A DNA stretch of 64,000 bases. Origin: Astragalus membranaceus. Taxonomy: Eukaryota; Streptophyta; Magnoliopsida; Fabales; Fabaceae. The notes beneath the pieces were generated by a model. That model was not told the origin of the DNA. It searched no databases and saw nothing but the letters and a program-made list of their open reading frames with translations. Positions 11,664-22,569 of the stretch are shown in pieces (position 1 is the first letter of the stretch; each line of letters opens with the position of its first letter). Location of the stretch: contig CM076854.1 in assembly GCA_039519185.1 (NCBI GenBank), forward strand, positions 157,290,166 through 157,354,165, read 5' to 3'. A program made the translations under genes and the position numbers.

Positions 11664-13136
11664 ATGGTTTTCCAAGCAAACAATATTCCTCACTTTACTT
11701 TATTTCCCTTAATGGCTCAAGGCCACATCATCCCTATGGTTGACATAGCAAGAATCTTAGCACAACGTGGTGCAATTGTCACCATATTCACAACACCAAA
11801 AAGTGCATCTCGTTTCACTTCAGTTCTCTCTCGTGCCATTTCTTCTGGTCTCCAAATCACACTAATTCAACTCCAATTCCCATCAAAACAAGCTGGATTA
11901 CCAGAAGGCTGTGAAACTTTTGACATGATAAATATAAAAGACATGTTCAACTTCTTCTATGGAATCAGAATGCTTCAAAAACCAGCTGAAGAAGTTTTCA
12001 ACACACTCACACCAAAACCAACCTGCATTATCTCTGACTTTTGCATACCTTGGACTTCTCAAATAGCTGAAAAACACAACATTCCTAGGATTTCATTTCA
12101 TGGTTTTTCTTGTTTCTGTCTCCATTGCATGCTCAAAGTACATACTTCAAAAGTTCTTGAAAACATCACTTCAGATTCTGAGCTCTTCAATATACCTGAC
12201 ATGCCTGATAAAATTCAAGTTACTAAAGAGCAGATTCCTGGACCATTGACAGATGAACTGAACGAATTTGGATTTGAAATGCATGATGCTGAGATGAAAT
12301 CATATGGTGTAATCATAAACACTTTTGAAGAGTTAGAGAAAGCCTATGTAGAAGGTTACAAGAAAGAAAGAAATGATAAGGTTTGGTGTATTGGTCCAGT
12401 TTCACTTTGCAATAAAGATGATTTGGATAAGGCTCAAAGAGGTAACATGGCTTCAATTAATGAACATCATTGTTTAAAGTGGTTAGATTTGCATCAACCA
12501 AAATCTGTTATCTATGTTTGTCTTGGAAGTTTATGTAATTTAATTCCTTCACAACTTATGGAGCTAGCTTTGGCATTAGAAGAGACAAAGAAACCATTTA
12601 TATGGGTTATTAGGGAAGGAATTAAGTCTGAAGAGTTAGAAAAGTGGATAATTGAAGAAGGGTATGAAGAGAGGAACAAAGAAAGAGGTTTAATAATTAG
12701 AGGTTGGGCTCCACAAGTATTGATATTATCACACTTTGCAATTGGAGCATTTTTAACACACTGTGGTTGGAACTCAACACTTGAAGGTATAAGTGCTGGT
12801 TTACCAATGGTAACTTGGCCATTATTTGCTGATCAATTTTTGAATGAGAAACTTGTTACTCAAGTTTTGAGGATTGGAGTGAGTCTTGGTGTAGAGATTC
12901 CATTGAAATGGGGAGAGGAAGAGAAATTTGGTGTGATGGTTAAGAAGGAAGTTATTAAGAAGGCAATATGTAATGTGATGGATGAAGGAGAAGAAAGTAA
13001 ACAAAGAAGAGAAAAAGCAAGTGAACTTTGTGAAATGGCAAAGAAAGCAGTTGAAAAAGGAGGATCTTCTTATCTTAATATTGAATTGCTTATAGAAGAT
13101 ACTATGCAACTATCAAGTAGTAAAGTTGAATCATGA
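11664..13136 (+). CDS. UDP-glycosyltransferase, UGT73-like (copy 1)
   Basis: Intronless family-1 glycosyltransferase of 490 residues, expected to be cytosolic and to transfer a sugar from a UDP-sugar to a small molecule; the acceptor cannot be read from sequence. I chose the ATG at 11664 (context GCCATGG); in-frame codons before it include only a TTG. Catalytic His is at about residue 21 (MAQGHIIPM) and its partner Asp at about 125 (CIISDFC). The 44-residue PSPG sugar-donor box spans about 348-391 with WAPQ, HCGWNS, E and the terminal DQ all present. The usual Gly-Gly-Phe before LTHCGWNS is Gly-Ala-Phe here (Ala about 362), unlike copy 2. The terminal Gln favours UDP-glucose (family knowledge). 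About 90 percent identical to copy 2 by eye. No stop or frameshift. Many UGT73 members glycosylate flavonoids, triterpenes or brassinosteroids. Confidence 0.92.
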   Translation: MVFQANNIPHFTLFPLMAQGHIIPMVDIARILAQRGAIVTIFTTPKSASRFTSVLSRAISSGLQITLIQLQFPSKQAGLPEGCETFDMINIKDMFNFFYGIRMLQKPAEEVFNTLTPKPTCIISDFCIPWTSQIAEKHNIPRISFHGFSCFCLHCMLKVHTSKVLENITSDSELFNIPDMPDKIQVTKEQIPGPLTDELNEFGFEMHDAEMKSYGVIINTFEELEKAYVEGYKKERNDKVWCIGPVSLCNKDDLDKAQRGNMASINEHHCLKWLDLHQPKSVIYVCLGSLCNLIPSQLMELALALEETKKPFIWVIREGIKSEELEKWIIEEGYEERNKERGLIIRGWAPQVLILSHFAIGAFLTHCGWNSTLEGISAGLPMVTWPLFADQFLNEKLVTQVLRIGVSLGVEIPLKWGEEEKFGVMVKKEVIKKAICNVMDEGEESKQRREKASELCEMAKKAVEKGGSSYLNIELLIEDTMQLSSSKVES

Positions 13137-13251
13137 TGAAGAGATTCAATTTAAATTTAGATGTTATGATTGATTTTGTCCTTGTGATATCATTTCTTTT
13201 ATTTGCTTTTTTCTGGTAGTGTACTATGTTACAAATTAGATCCACTCTTAC

Positions 13252-14058
13252 AAGCATTAAAATGATTTTTTGCAAGCATTCATTGACCTATGAGTCATGA
13301 ATGAAGTTTTCTCTTCGTCCTCGGGCCTCATGCGTATTTGGTTGTATCTCAAGTAGGTGTTTATGAAGTTGAGGAGATCAAAACTCGACACCCTGTCGAC
13401 CAACCAGGGTAGTGGGTAGGAGTCTTTAGGACACACTTTGTTTAAATCTGCGTAGTCGACGCACATTCGCCATTTCCTGTGGGCCTTTTGGACTAAAACT
13501 GTTTTGGCTAACCATGTAGGGTACTTGACTTCTCGGATGAACTTAGCTTTGCATAGCTTGTTCGTCTCTTCCTTCACCGCCTCCCGCTTGTACGTCTTCC
13601 CCCAGTTTTCTTTTCTGCTTGGTCACCAGCCTGAAGTTAGGATTGGTTGCTAGTCTGTGGTATACAAAGTTCGGGCAGATTCCCTTCATATCTTGAAGTC
13701 GTCATGTGAAGACGTCATTGTTAACTTCTTGAAAACTTGATTAATGTTGATTCGATTTCCTCAGGTAGGCTTGTTCCTATTTTCATTTTGTGGCATGACA
13801 TGCCACCGATGATGACTTTCTTTACTTCCTCAGCCGGATGAGTATGTTTCATTTCTCGTCTTGTCCCGAAGTCTCTCGGGTCTAGGTCTAAAAAGTTGCA
13901 TTGGTGGGCCATCTGTTTTGTGTTTTACTCTCTAGCCCTTTGTAGGTTTAGCTCATAGCACCTTTTGGTTGCTTGTTGATTTACCCTAATTGTCCTAATC
14001 CAACCGTTGACCGAGTATTTGACGCAAAGGTGGGCGTATGATACAACAACCTCGATTG
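13252..14058 (-). pseudogene. Ty3/gypsy Tat-type pol fragment (protease C-term to RT), part 1
   Basis: On the minus strand, 13257-13577 encodes a reverse-transcriptase start typical of Tat/Ogre-type elements (FIREVKYPTWLA, WRMCVDYADLNKVCPKDSYP). 13721-14058 encodes the linker before it, with stops. The frame is broken several times and no LTRs are seen. The upstream (protease) end continues at 19262 after the copia element inserted. Its end at 13252 is about 115 bases after the UGT stop. Confidence 0.8.
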
Positions 14059-14063
14059 CATTG

Positions 14064-14650
14064 TGTTAATCCGAGTAGGATCCCAGGAAAGAGAGGTGGG
14101 TCACAATGGACACTCTTAAGTACCAAGTCTTTCCTAACCAGAACTTTCCCCAAACAACACTGGTTTCAAGAACAAGCCGAAGAGATTACTGGGATGAGTC
14201 GCGGACTAGGTCGCTCTCTTTAAGACGTTTCGTGGCACTGCTCCAAGGTGCAAGCAGGCTATCAACCACGACGTCCCCAGGATAAAGCAGCCCAGTCGAA
14301 ACTGCTACGAAAGTTCACTGCACCGTGAAAATTCGCTCTAAGATATACACCCTCAATATGGTTATGAAAAACCACTCTTTAGAAACTAAGCTTGGAAATG
14401 CTTCAAGCTTTCTAGAGAAGAAAGAAATTTTGGTTATGAAAAACCACTCTTTAGAAACTAAGTTTGGAAATGTTTCAAGCTTTCTAGATAAGAAAGAAAT
14501 TTAGGGAGAAGAGAGAAACTTGAGGAATGATTTATCGTTAAGTGGTGTGAGAAATAAGTGACGAGGAGTCTCCCGCTTTTTACACTATAAAAGTGTTTAG
14601 TCTACCCAATGTGGGACTTTTTCCAATTCAGACTTAACAAAGTTTCAACA
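14064..14650 (-). repeat. Copia 3' LTR (left)
   Basis: 587 bp. It contains a direct duplication of about 73 bp at 14358-14503 beginning GGTTATGAAAAACCACT; the partner LTR has the same duplication, so it predates insertion. Confidence 0.92.
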
Positions 14651-15193
14651 ATCCCCCACTTGAATTTAAAAAGGAGTTTCAGAAGTAGCGTCAAATGCTT
14701 CCATAAGATTGTGCATAAACAGAGGTGTCTTACGACTTGAACCTTTGCATAGCGGTTAAGATTTAGATTCAACAAGAGTGACTCGTAGTCTTGAACTCTA
14801 TCTCTAATCATCAAAACCACACACAACCTTTTCCATGGGTGTATTTTTATAAGCCCGTGCTTTTGTGCCCGTGCTTTTGTGCCCCTGCACGTCTATCCCG
14901 GTTTAGTGAACGCTCTAGGAATCCTGCCAACGATTTCATAGGAAGCGGCCCCACTTCCACATTCACAAAGGTGAGTCTATCAGGAGTACTCCTATAGCTA
15001 GGTACTCCACTCCACATAGAGTATAGATCTCATTAAGAGTTTCTATTACCTCAACCTTACGCCGCTTCAGGAATCATGCTTCTTTACTTATAATAGCATG
15101 CTCATCTCGTATCAGTTCACAACTTGTTATTACCCATTGAACATAATTCTTGGGATCTCCAGTCTTTTAGGTCGGGTTACCATCGTGAGTGAC

Positions 15194-16412
15194 TCATGAT
15201 TCTAAAGGCAGTAGTCCCATCCTCTGAGATGTATTTTGGACTTTCTCCCTAGCTAATCCTTTTGTCAAAGGATCAGCCAAGTTCTGATCAGTGCGTACAT
15301 GATCCACTCTCACAGTGCTGTGCTTACGACGTATTTGTCGTCTTTTACCATTGAAATAACGGTTCTCTATTTTTGCAATAGCCGCGATACTATCGCAGTG
15401 GATCAACACAGCTGACATCGGTTTTTCCCATAAAGGGATATCTGCGAGTAAGCATCTCAACCAGGTAGCTTCTTCACTAGCGGTCGCCAATGCTATCATT
15501 TCAAACTCCATAGTGGACTGAGCCAATATGGTCTGTTTCTTAGATTTCCAAGAGACGGAACCACCAGCTATACCAAATATATAGCCACTGGTTGCTTTGG
15601 AATCATCTGATAGAGTGTTCTAATCTGCATCACAGTATCCTTCAAGTACAGCTGGAAATCTTTGATAATGTAATCCGAGATTCATGGTCCTTTTAAGGTA
15701 TCTCATGACTCTCTCGATAGCGTGCTAATGCTCTATACTAGGTTGACTAGTAAACCTTCATAGCAATCCCACAACATAGGCAATGTCAAGTCTAGTACAA
15801 TCAGTGGCATACCTTAGGCTGCCAATGATGCTCGCATATTCCGTTTGTCTAACACTGTCACCAGTGTTCTTAAAAAGTTTGACACTCGGATCATATGGTG
15901 TAAAGCAGGTTTACAATCAAAATAATTGTATTTCTTTAAGATCTTCTCAATGTAATGAGATTGATCCAAAGAAATTCCCTTCTCGGACCTAGTGATTTTA
16001 ATACCAAGTATGACACTGGCTTCTCCGAGGTCTTTCATATCAAAGTTGTTGCACAACAGTGATTTCACCTTATTAACAACATGAATGTTTGATCCAAATA
16101 TGAGTAAGTCGTCTACATAGATACATATGATAATGCAAATGTCATTCTCGGTTTTGTAATATATGCATTTGTCACTTTCATTCACTTTAAACCCATTTGA
16201 TATAATCAAATTATCAAATTTCTCATGCCATTGTTTAGGAGCTTGTTGAGACCATACAAAGACTTATCCAACTTACAGACCTTGTGTTCTTGCCCAAGAA
16301 CTACAAAAACTTCAGGTTGCTCCGTATAGATTTCTTCTTCTAATTCACCATTTAAAAAATCAGTTTTGACATCCATTTGGTGTACTTCCAAATTGTAAAT
16401 AGCGGCCAACAA
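15194..16412 (-). pseudogene. Copia reverse transcriptase and RNase H, degenerate
   Basis: Read on the minus strand. 16206-16412 encodes the RT N-terminal part (VHQMDVKTDFLNGELEEEIY). 15814-16209 carries the catalytic YVDDLLIFG motif. 15194-15670 encodes RNase H (LEGYCDAD, EATWLRCLL, DHVRTDQNLADPLTKGL). Frame changes between the pieces and a stop after the YCDAD region show it is inactive. The order RT then RNase H after integrase is the copia order. Confidence 0.88.
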
Positions 16413-16682
16413 AATTAGTACCCCTATGGATGTAATTATAGTAACAGGTGAATATGTGTCGAAGAAATTTATATTCTCTCTTTGTCTAAAACTTTTGGCT
16501 ACAAGGCGAGCTTTTTATTTATCAACAGTGTCGTCAGGTTTTAGTTTCTTTTTCAACATCCATTTACAACCAATTGGTTTGCAACCAGGAGGCAAGTCCA
16601 CTAAGTGCCATGTCTTGTTAGACTCTAGAGAATCCATCTCGTCATTGATGGCTTCTTGCCACAAATCGGCATCCAAAGAAGA

Positions 16683-17110
16683 CTATGCTCCTTGAATGCT
16701 AGTTGGATCCTCTTCTAACGTATAGACCATATAATCGGGTCCATAGTCCTTAGCAACACGTGCTCTCTTACCTCTTTGAGGTTCTATTTCCCTTTGTTCG
16801 TTGTTTTCAACGTTCCTAGGCACAGAGACTTGACTAGTTCCGGTGCCCCCACTATTTCTAGATTTAAAAGGGAATTCGTTTTCATAAAAATCAACATCAT
16901 TTGACTCTATGATCACTTTAGCTTTAAGGTCATAAAACCTGTAAGCTTTACTGTTTACTGCATACCCAATGAATACACATTCATAGGCTCTGCTGGCGAC
17001 TTTAACTCTTTGTGGGTCTGGAATCCTGACATAGGCCAAGCAACCCAAGATTCGAAAATAAGACACATTAGGTTGTCTTTTCTTTATGATTTCATAAGGA
17101 GTAATTTTTG
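16683..17110 (-). pseudogene. Copia integrase C-terminal region, degenerate
   Basis: Minus-strand frame with YFRILGCLAYVRIPDP, ECVFIGYA and the ESNDVDFYENEFPF block typical of copia integrase C-termini. The catalytic core upstream (about 17110-17350) is too decayed to read as one frame. The linker to RT spans 16413-16682 in broken frames. Confidence 0.82.
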
Positions 17111-17779
17111 CTCTTAGACTTTGGAAGTCTATTCAGGACATAACTTACAGTTAACAAAATTTGCCCCCACCAGTGAGATGCAGCACCAGAATAAAGCATA
17201 ATAGCAATTACCAATTCGGTAAAGTTTTATTCTTTCTTTCTACTTTACCATTCATTTCGGAAGAATATGGTGCAGTCATTTCATGTATAATTCCATTAAA
17301 TTAATGAGAATCATACTCCATTTCTCAATTGCTATAAAAGCTCTTAACCTTTCTATTTAATTGATTTTCAAAATCTGTAATGGAAAACTTTGAATATGTC
17401 AAGCACTTCACTTTTATTTTTCACAAAGTATATACAATGTAGTCAAATCAATTATAAATAAAAGTCGTAAACTATCGTTATCCATTTCTGGTTAACATTC
17501 TATCTTATTCGCATATATCTGAGTTAGTCAAAACTAATGCTCAGATTTCCTTACTGATTTATGCGAAGTCCTGAAAATTCTTGCTTGACTACAAAAATCA
17601 CATTTTTTAAGTCATTTAAGAAAATAACTTTTGAAAAATGTTATCTGCCTTTTTTTAGAAAAGAATGCATTTGTTTACACGTCAAAGTCAAACACGTCTA
17701 AAAAAATAGTATAGCGTTCAAAACTTCCGATAGACGAAGTAAACAATGCGTTAAAAAAATATTCACCATACTCAACATA

Positions 17780-18649
17780 CTTTTCCTTTTTTTTTCAGCA
17801 ACGATCTATGTTCGAAACATAGCATGATCACATCGAGCAAAGCCAGTGACCATCCACCAACCTTCACAATTATCAACAATGTTGATTTCATAAATTATAG
17901 CAACCGATTGATATTCAGCCAGGTTAGCCTGCGGGGCAGAGCTTGGCCTGTTCCTACACTTGCATGTCATATGACCTGGTCACTCGCAACTTAAACAATT
18001 AAATGAAGGAGCAGCATCATTCTTAGGTTGTGGTGGTGGTTGAGGCTTAGGATATGGGGACTTTGGAGGGTTCCCATTCTTGTTGCGGTTCTTTTGAATC
18101 TGATTACAGTTTTAATTTTGAAAGGTTTTCTAGAAAGTTATATTGCAATTTTCAAAATTATATATTGCAATATATCGTGAAACACATAACTTCTCAAAAA
18201 AATGTTATTGCTAATGAGATCAAAAGCAATTCTATGATATAAAACATAATATAAAACCATTAACCTTTAAATGTTAACCACTAACGGCAACAAAAGATAT
18301 GAATAAAAAATAATTTCAAAAAATATGAATTAAAAAAAATTCATTCTTATAGAGATGATTATTCTCTTTCCGTAGAATTAAAAGTTATAGAGATAGTCAT
18401 TCTCTTTCTATTATTAAATAGTATAGAGAAAATTATTCTTTCTATAGGAATATTTTTTTCCAGAGCATCACAGACATCCCTGGCGAACTTACAAGTACTG
18501 TAATGATCATAAAGATCATCAGTTAGTCCGTTCAGAATAAAATTCTTACAGAGATAGTCATGCTCCTTCCATAGGAGTATTTCATTTACTGTTTTAGTCT
18601 GTTCAACTGTTTCAGCGGAACCAGCACCAGTAATTTCTTCGGTTGTCAT
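17780..18649 (-). pseudogene. Copia gag and protease remnant
   Basis: The gag start ATG is at 18647-18649 and the first 96 residues are open (to 18359), with the usual NFILNGLTDDLYDHY-type gag sequence. Further on, at about 17950-18050, a CCHC-like knuckle reads CLSCE-stop-PGHMTCKC, so a stop lies inside the zinc finger. A degenerate protease-like WWMVTGFARCDH follows at about 17850. The region 17350-17780 is unreadable AT-rich decay. Confidence 0.7.
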
Positions 18650-18674
18650 GGCTGAATTAGAAACGTCTTAAAAA

Positions 18675-19261
18675 TGTTAATCCGAGTAGGTTCCCAAGAA
18701 AGAGAGGTGGGTCACAATGGACACTCTTAAGTACCAAGTCTTTCCTAGCCAGAACTTTCCCCAAACAACACTGGTTTTAAGAACAAGTCGAAGAGATTAC
18801 TGGGATGAGTCGCGGACTAGGTCACTCTTTTTAAGACGTTTCGTGGCACTGCTCCAAGGTTCAAGCAGGCTATCAACCACGACGTCCCCAGGATAAAACA
18901 GCCCAGTCGAAACTGCTACGAAAGTTTACTGCACCGTGAAAATTCGCTCTAAGACATACACCCTCAATATGGTTATGAAAAACCACTATTTAGAAACTAA
19001 GCTTGGAAATGCTTCAAGCTTTCTAGAGAAGAAAGAAATTTTGGTTATGAAAAATCACTCTTTAGAAACTAAGTTTGGAAATGCTTCAAGCTTTCTAGAT
19101 AAGAGAGAAATTTAGGGAGAAGAGAGAAACTTGAGGAATGATTTATCGTTAAGTGGTGTGAGAAATAAGTGACGAGGAGTCTCCCACTTTTTACACTATA
19201 AAAGTGTTTAGTCTACCCAATGTGAGACTTTTTCCAATTCACGCTTAACAAAGTTTCAACA
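18675..19261 (-). repeat. Copia 5' LTR (right)
   Basis: 587 bp, same length as the left LTR, with the same internal 73-bp direct duplication at about 18970-19115. Confidence 0.92.
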
Positions 19262-19468
19262 CATTGAGCGCCGGTCGGCCTATGATGACGTTATGCGGGG
19301 ACGCTCTGTTAGCTACCATGTACCCTCAAGAGCACGGTTTTAGCTCTTTCCGCTACGCCGAAAGTTGTCCACAAGTCAAGCCAATGCACACGTCTACTCA
19401 TTCTTCCGAGAAGCCAATGAGACTACGAGAGTGTCTCGGAATAGGTGTAGTAAATGTGCCAATATTCT
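19262..19468 (-). pseudogene. Tat-type gypsy protease fragment, part 2
   Basis: Continuation of the fragment at 13252-14058. On the minus strand it reads VANRASPHNVIIGRPALN, the conserved end of the Tat/Ogre protease, preceded by stops. The following codons are found at 14058 and below, on the other side of the copia insertion. Confidence 0.75.
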
Positions 19469-19757
19469 AGAAGCAACAACGAGTAAACCAATTAGAGATC
19501 TTCTTACATTAATATAGTAGTATATATTTACTAGATAGACAAAATCTATTAAAAGAATTCAATTACATTTTTTTTGAATCCTTTCTGCATTATAATAATT
19601 ATTGTTTTTATTTATCACACTTCAATTATTTAGAAAAGTTTCCTTTCAAGTACAAAAATATTTTCCGAAAAAAATAAATTTAAAAGATCCACAAATATGT
19701 TAAAATAGTAATAATATTAAAATTTGTGTTAAATTTGTTTGAGTGTTATTATTATTA

Positions 19758-20799
19758 CTAGTTTTTTACCGTGCATACGCACGGGTGATAGTGTATGGTC
19801 GGTGTATTACCATGAAATCATATTAGTAGTTAGGAAGATATTGATAAGTTGTGAACAATGTCCAAAATGTATGATTTGAGATTCAAAGTGGAATATGCAT
19901 CCCCGTTGACAATCAGAATTACATTGATCCATAATAATGTATTTTGACATTAGAGGTAAAATATGCATCCCCGTTGGCCCTCCCGTTTGCATCCTCGTTG
20001 GTCCTCCTGTTGGCACTCTCGTTGCCACTTCCGTTGACACTCATGTTGGCAGTCCCGTTGGCACTCCCGCTCTCGTTGCCACTCCTGTTGCCGCTCTCGT
20101 TGGCACTCCCGTTGGCATTTTACTCCTTTTTAGAAATTATAAAATAGTTATTTCGTAATTTTTTGTAGTGATTAAATTGATTGATTTTATTTTTTATGAA
20201 AAAATTAATTGATTTTATTCATTTTAATTGATTTTAGTAATTTTAGTAGTTTGAGTAAATTATAAAAATGAATAATTTTTTTTAAATAGTCGTGTGGGAA
20301 AAAGTTTAAAAAAAGTAGGTTCTCCCGTTGGCACTCCCGTTGCCACTCCCATTGGTATTTTACTACTTTTTATAAATATTAATTAAATTAAATGAAAAGA
20401 AAATCATTTTTATGAAAAAATGAATTTTTATTAAAAAAATCAATTTATAAAATATTAATTAAATTAATTTTTTTTATGGAAAACTTTTTTTTATAAAAAA
20501 AATAGTATAAAAAAAACAGTTTATAAAAAAAATTTAAAAAAATTTATTTTTTTAATTAAGAAAACGATTTTTGAAAAAAAAACAAAGTCTGCACGCGTCA
20601 GTCCGCGCAGCTGACGCGTGTCAGAGGGCAGGCAAAATCTTTTTTTATTTTAAAAAGCTACGAAATACTGTAGCATTTTGTCTTTTTGTGCAAAATGTCT
20701 AAAATGTCCAAAAAATTGGACACGTGAGTTGTGACGGCCTAGTAGAATGTCTAAAAATGACATTTTGCTAGCATATGTTTTTATTATATAGAAAGTTGA
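19758..20799 (-). mobile_element. Non-autonomous Helitron, unit 1
   Basis: Read on the minus strand it starts TCAACTTTCTATATAAT (plus-strand end 20799) and ends CTAG at 19758-19761. A CCGTGC/GCACGG hairpin with a 4-base loop lies at 19769-19784, 7 bases from the end. The host bases are A before the 5' TC and T after CTAG across the pair, as Helitrons require. There is no Rep/helicase gene. It carries a 15-base minisatellite (CCCGTTGGCACT-type) at 19970-20120 and a CTGACGCG palindrome near 20595-20625. Confidence 0.8.
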
Positions 20800-22126
20800 T
20801 TTTTACCCGTGCATACGCACATGTGATACTGTATGATCGGTGTATTACCATGAAGTCATAATAGTAATTTGGAAGATATTGATAAGTTGTGAACAATGTC
20901 CAAAATGTATGATTTGAAATTCAAAGTGGAATATGCATCCCCGTTGACAATCAGAATTACATTGATCCATAATAATGTATTTGGACATTAGAGGTAAAAT
21001 ATGCACCGTTTGCATCCTCGTTGGTCCTCCTGTTGGCACTGTCGTTATCACTCCCGTTGGCACTCATGTTGGCAGTCTCGTTGGCACTCCCGCTCTCGTT
21101 GCCACTCTCGTTGGTGCTCACGCTGGCACTCCCGTTGGCATTTTACTCCTTTTAAGAAATTATAAAATAGTTATTTGGTAATTTTTTGTAGTGATTAAAT
21201 TGATTGATTTTATTTTTTATGAAAAAATTAATTGATTTTACTCATTTTAATTGCTTTTAGTAATTTTAGTAGTTTGAGTAAATTATAAAAATGGATAATT
21301 TTTTTTAAATAGTTGTGTGGGAAAAGTTTAAAAAAAGTAGGTTCTCCCGTTGGCACTCTCGTTGCCATTCCCATTGGTATTTTACTACTTTTTAGTAATT
21401 ATAAAATAGTTATTTGGTAATTTTTTGTAATAAAAAAATATTTTTCTAGAAAAAAAACTCACAAAAAAAGGATTTTTTTTGAAAAAGAATTGAAAAAAGA
21501 AATTAAGCAAAAAAAAATGGAAAAAAGTCATTTAAAAAAAAGGAAAAAAAGTTAATTAAAAAAATTCAGTAAAAAAGTGATTTTTAAAAAAAAGGACAGT
21601 TTTTTTTTTCAAAAAACTGTTATTTTTAAAATTTATATAACAAAATGAAAAGAAAATCAGTTTTTATAAAAAAAAATGAATTTTATAAAAAAACAATTTA
21701 TAAATATTAATTAAATTAAATGAAAATAAAATCAGTTTTTATAAATAAAAAATAATTTTTTATTAAAAAAACAATTTATAAAATATTAAATAAATAATTT
21801 TTTTATGGAAAACTTTTTTTTTATAAAAAAAATAGTTTAAAAAAAACTGTTTATAAAAAAAATTTAAAAAGATTTAATTTTATAATTAAAAAAACGAATT
21901 TAAAAAAAAAAACAAAGTCCGACACACGTCAGTCTGCGCGCGGCTGACGCGTGTCAGAGCGGCAGGCAAAATCTTTTTTTATTTTAAAAAGCTGCGAAAT
22001 ACAATAGCATTTTATCTTTTTGTGCGAAATGTCTAAAATGTCCAAAAAATTGGACACGTGACGACCTAGTAGAATGTCTAAAAATGTCATTTTGCTAGCA
22101 TATTTTTTTATTATATAGAAAGTTGA
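20800..22126 (-). mobile_element. Non-autonomous Helitron, unit 2 (tandem copy)
   Basis: A second, longer copy of the same element joined directly to unit 1, head to tail. Its 5' end TCAACTTTC is at 22126 (plus strand AAGTTGA). Its 3' hairpin (ACCCGTGCATACGCAC) abuts the 5' TC of unit 1 at 20799/20800 with no CTAG between. The minisatellite recurs at 21005-21145. A poly(A)-rich expansion at 21420-21900 makes it longer than unit 1. No protein-coding capacity. Confidence 0.75.
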
Positions 22127-22242
22127 TTATATTTAATTGATCGTACGCGGTGAACAAAGTGATCGTTCATGAGCTCTTTTTATTTTCTTCTTGGTCGAGG
22201 AAGAAGAGAAGAGAATTGAATGTTCACACGTCATTTCTCTTG

Positions 22243-22463
22243 AGGCATGTTTGGGAGGGGTTTCGGGAGGAGAAGGGAGGAGAAGACATATATTTCAATT
22301 CTAAATTGAGGAACCTATAAAATGTCTCTAAATATAAATGAAGTGTGATTAAAAATGTTATCTATCATATTACTCTTTTAATTTTTTAAAATCTCAAATA
22401 TATACAAAAATATAGGCTAATCTTTTCCAAGTCCCCCCCTCCCCTCCCCTCCTCCAAAACATA
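22243..22463. mobile_element. MITE with G-rich terminal inverted repeats
   Basis: An insert in copy 3 relative to copies 1 and 2. Its ends are imperfect inverted repeats, CATGTTTGGGAGGGG on the left and the complement of CCTCCAAAACATAC on the right, around a non-coding AT-rich core. A target duplication of only a few bases (CTT) can be guessed. Superfamily not assigned. Confidence 0.55.
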
Positions 22464-22569
22464 CTTTTACTTTTTTGTTTGTTTGCGTCCTGGTAGATAA
22501 TTGGTGGTGCATATATAAATAAAGCATGCTGCGATGTCCACCGATTCTAGCCCCATCCATGTTCTACCA

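Larger units (their letters stand above)
14064..19261 (-). mobile_element. Ty1/copia LTR retrotransposon, 5.2 kb, TSD CATTG
   Basis: A complete but inactive element on the minus strand. Its two LTRs are 587 bp each (14064-14650 and 18675-19261), starting TGTTAATCC and ending TTTCAACA, and are flanked by CATTG at 14059-14063 and 19262-19266. The polypurine tract lies beside the left LTR (complement of 14651-14665, AAGTGGGGGAT). No clear primer-binding site remains beside the right LTR. I count roughly 20 LTR differences by eye, so it is older than the Tekay element in this window. It inserted into the protease region of the Tat fragment; joining the flanks across one CATTG restores that frame. 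Confidence 0.93.
19466..22560 (+). repeat. UGT 5'-flank segmental repeat, copy 3 (no UGT attached)
   Basis: Homologous to copy 1 in two pieces, 19466-19757 and 22127-22560, separated by the Helitron pair. The last shared block is TTCTAGCCCCATCCATG near 22545; beyond it no UGT promoter or coding sequence follows. It also holds a MITE at 22243-22463. This is an orphan copy of the duplicated segment that either never included the gene or lost it. Confidence 0.7.

Noticed and set aside
19937..21181. Val/Gly/Pro-repeat proteins in the Helitrons
   Set aside because: Produced by the GTTGGCACTCCC minisatellite, with open frames on several registers; no start context or conserved domain.
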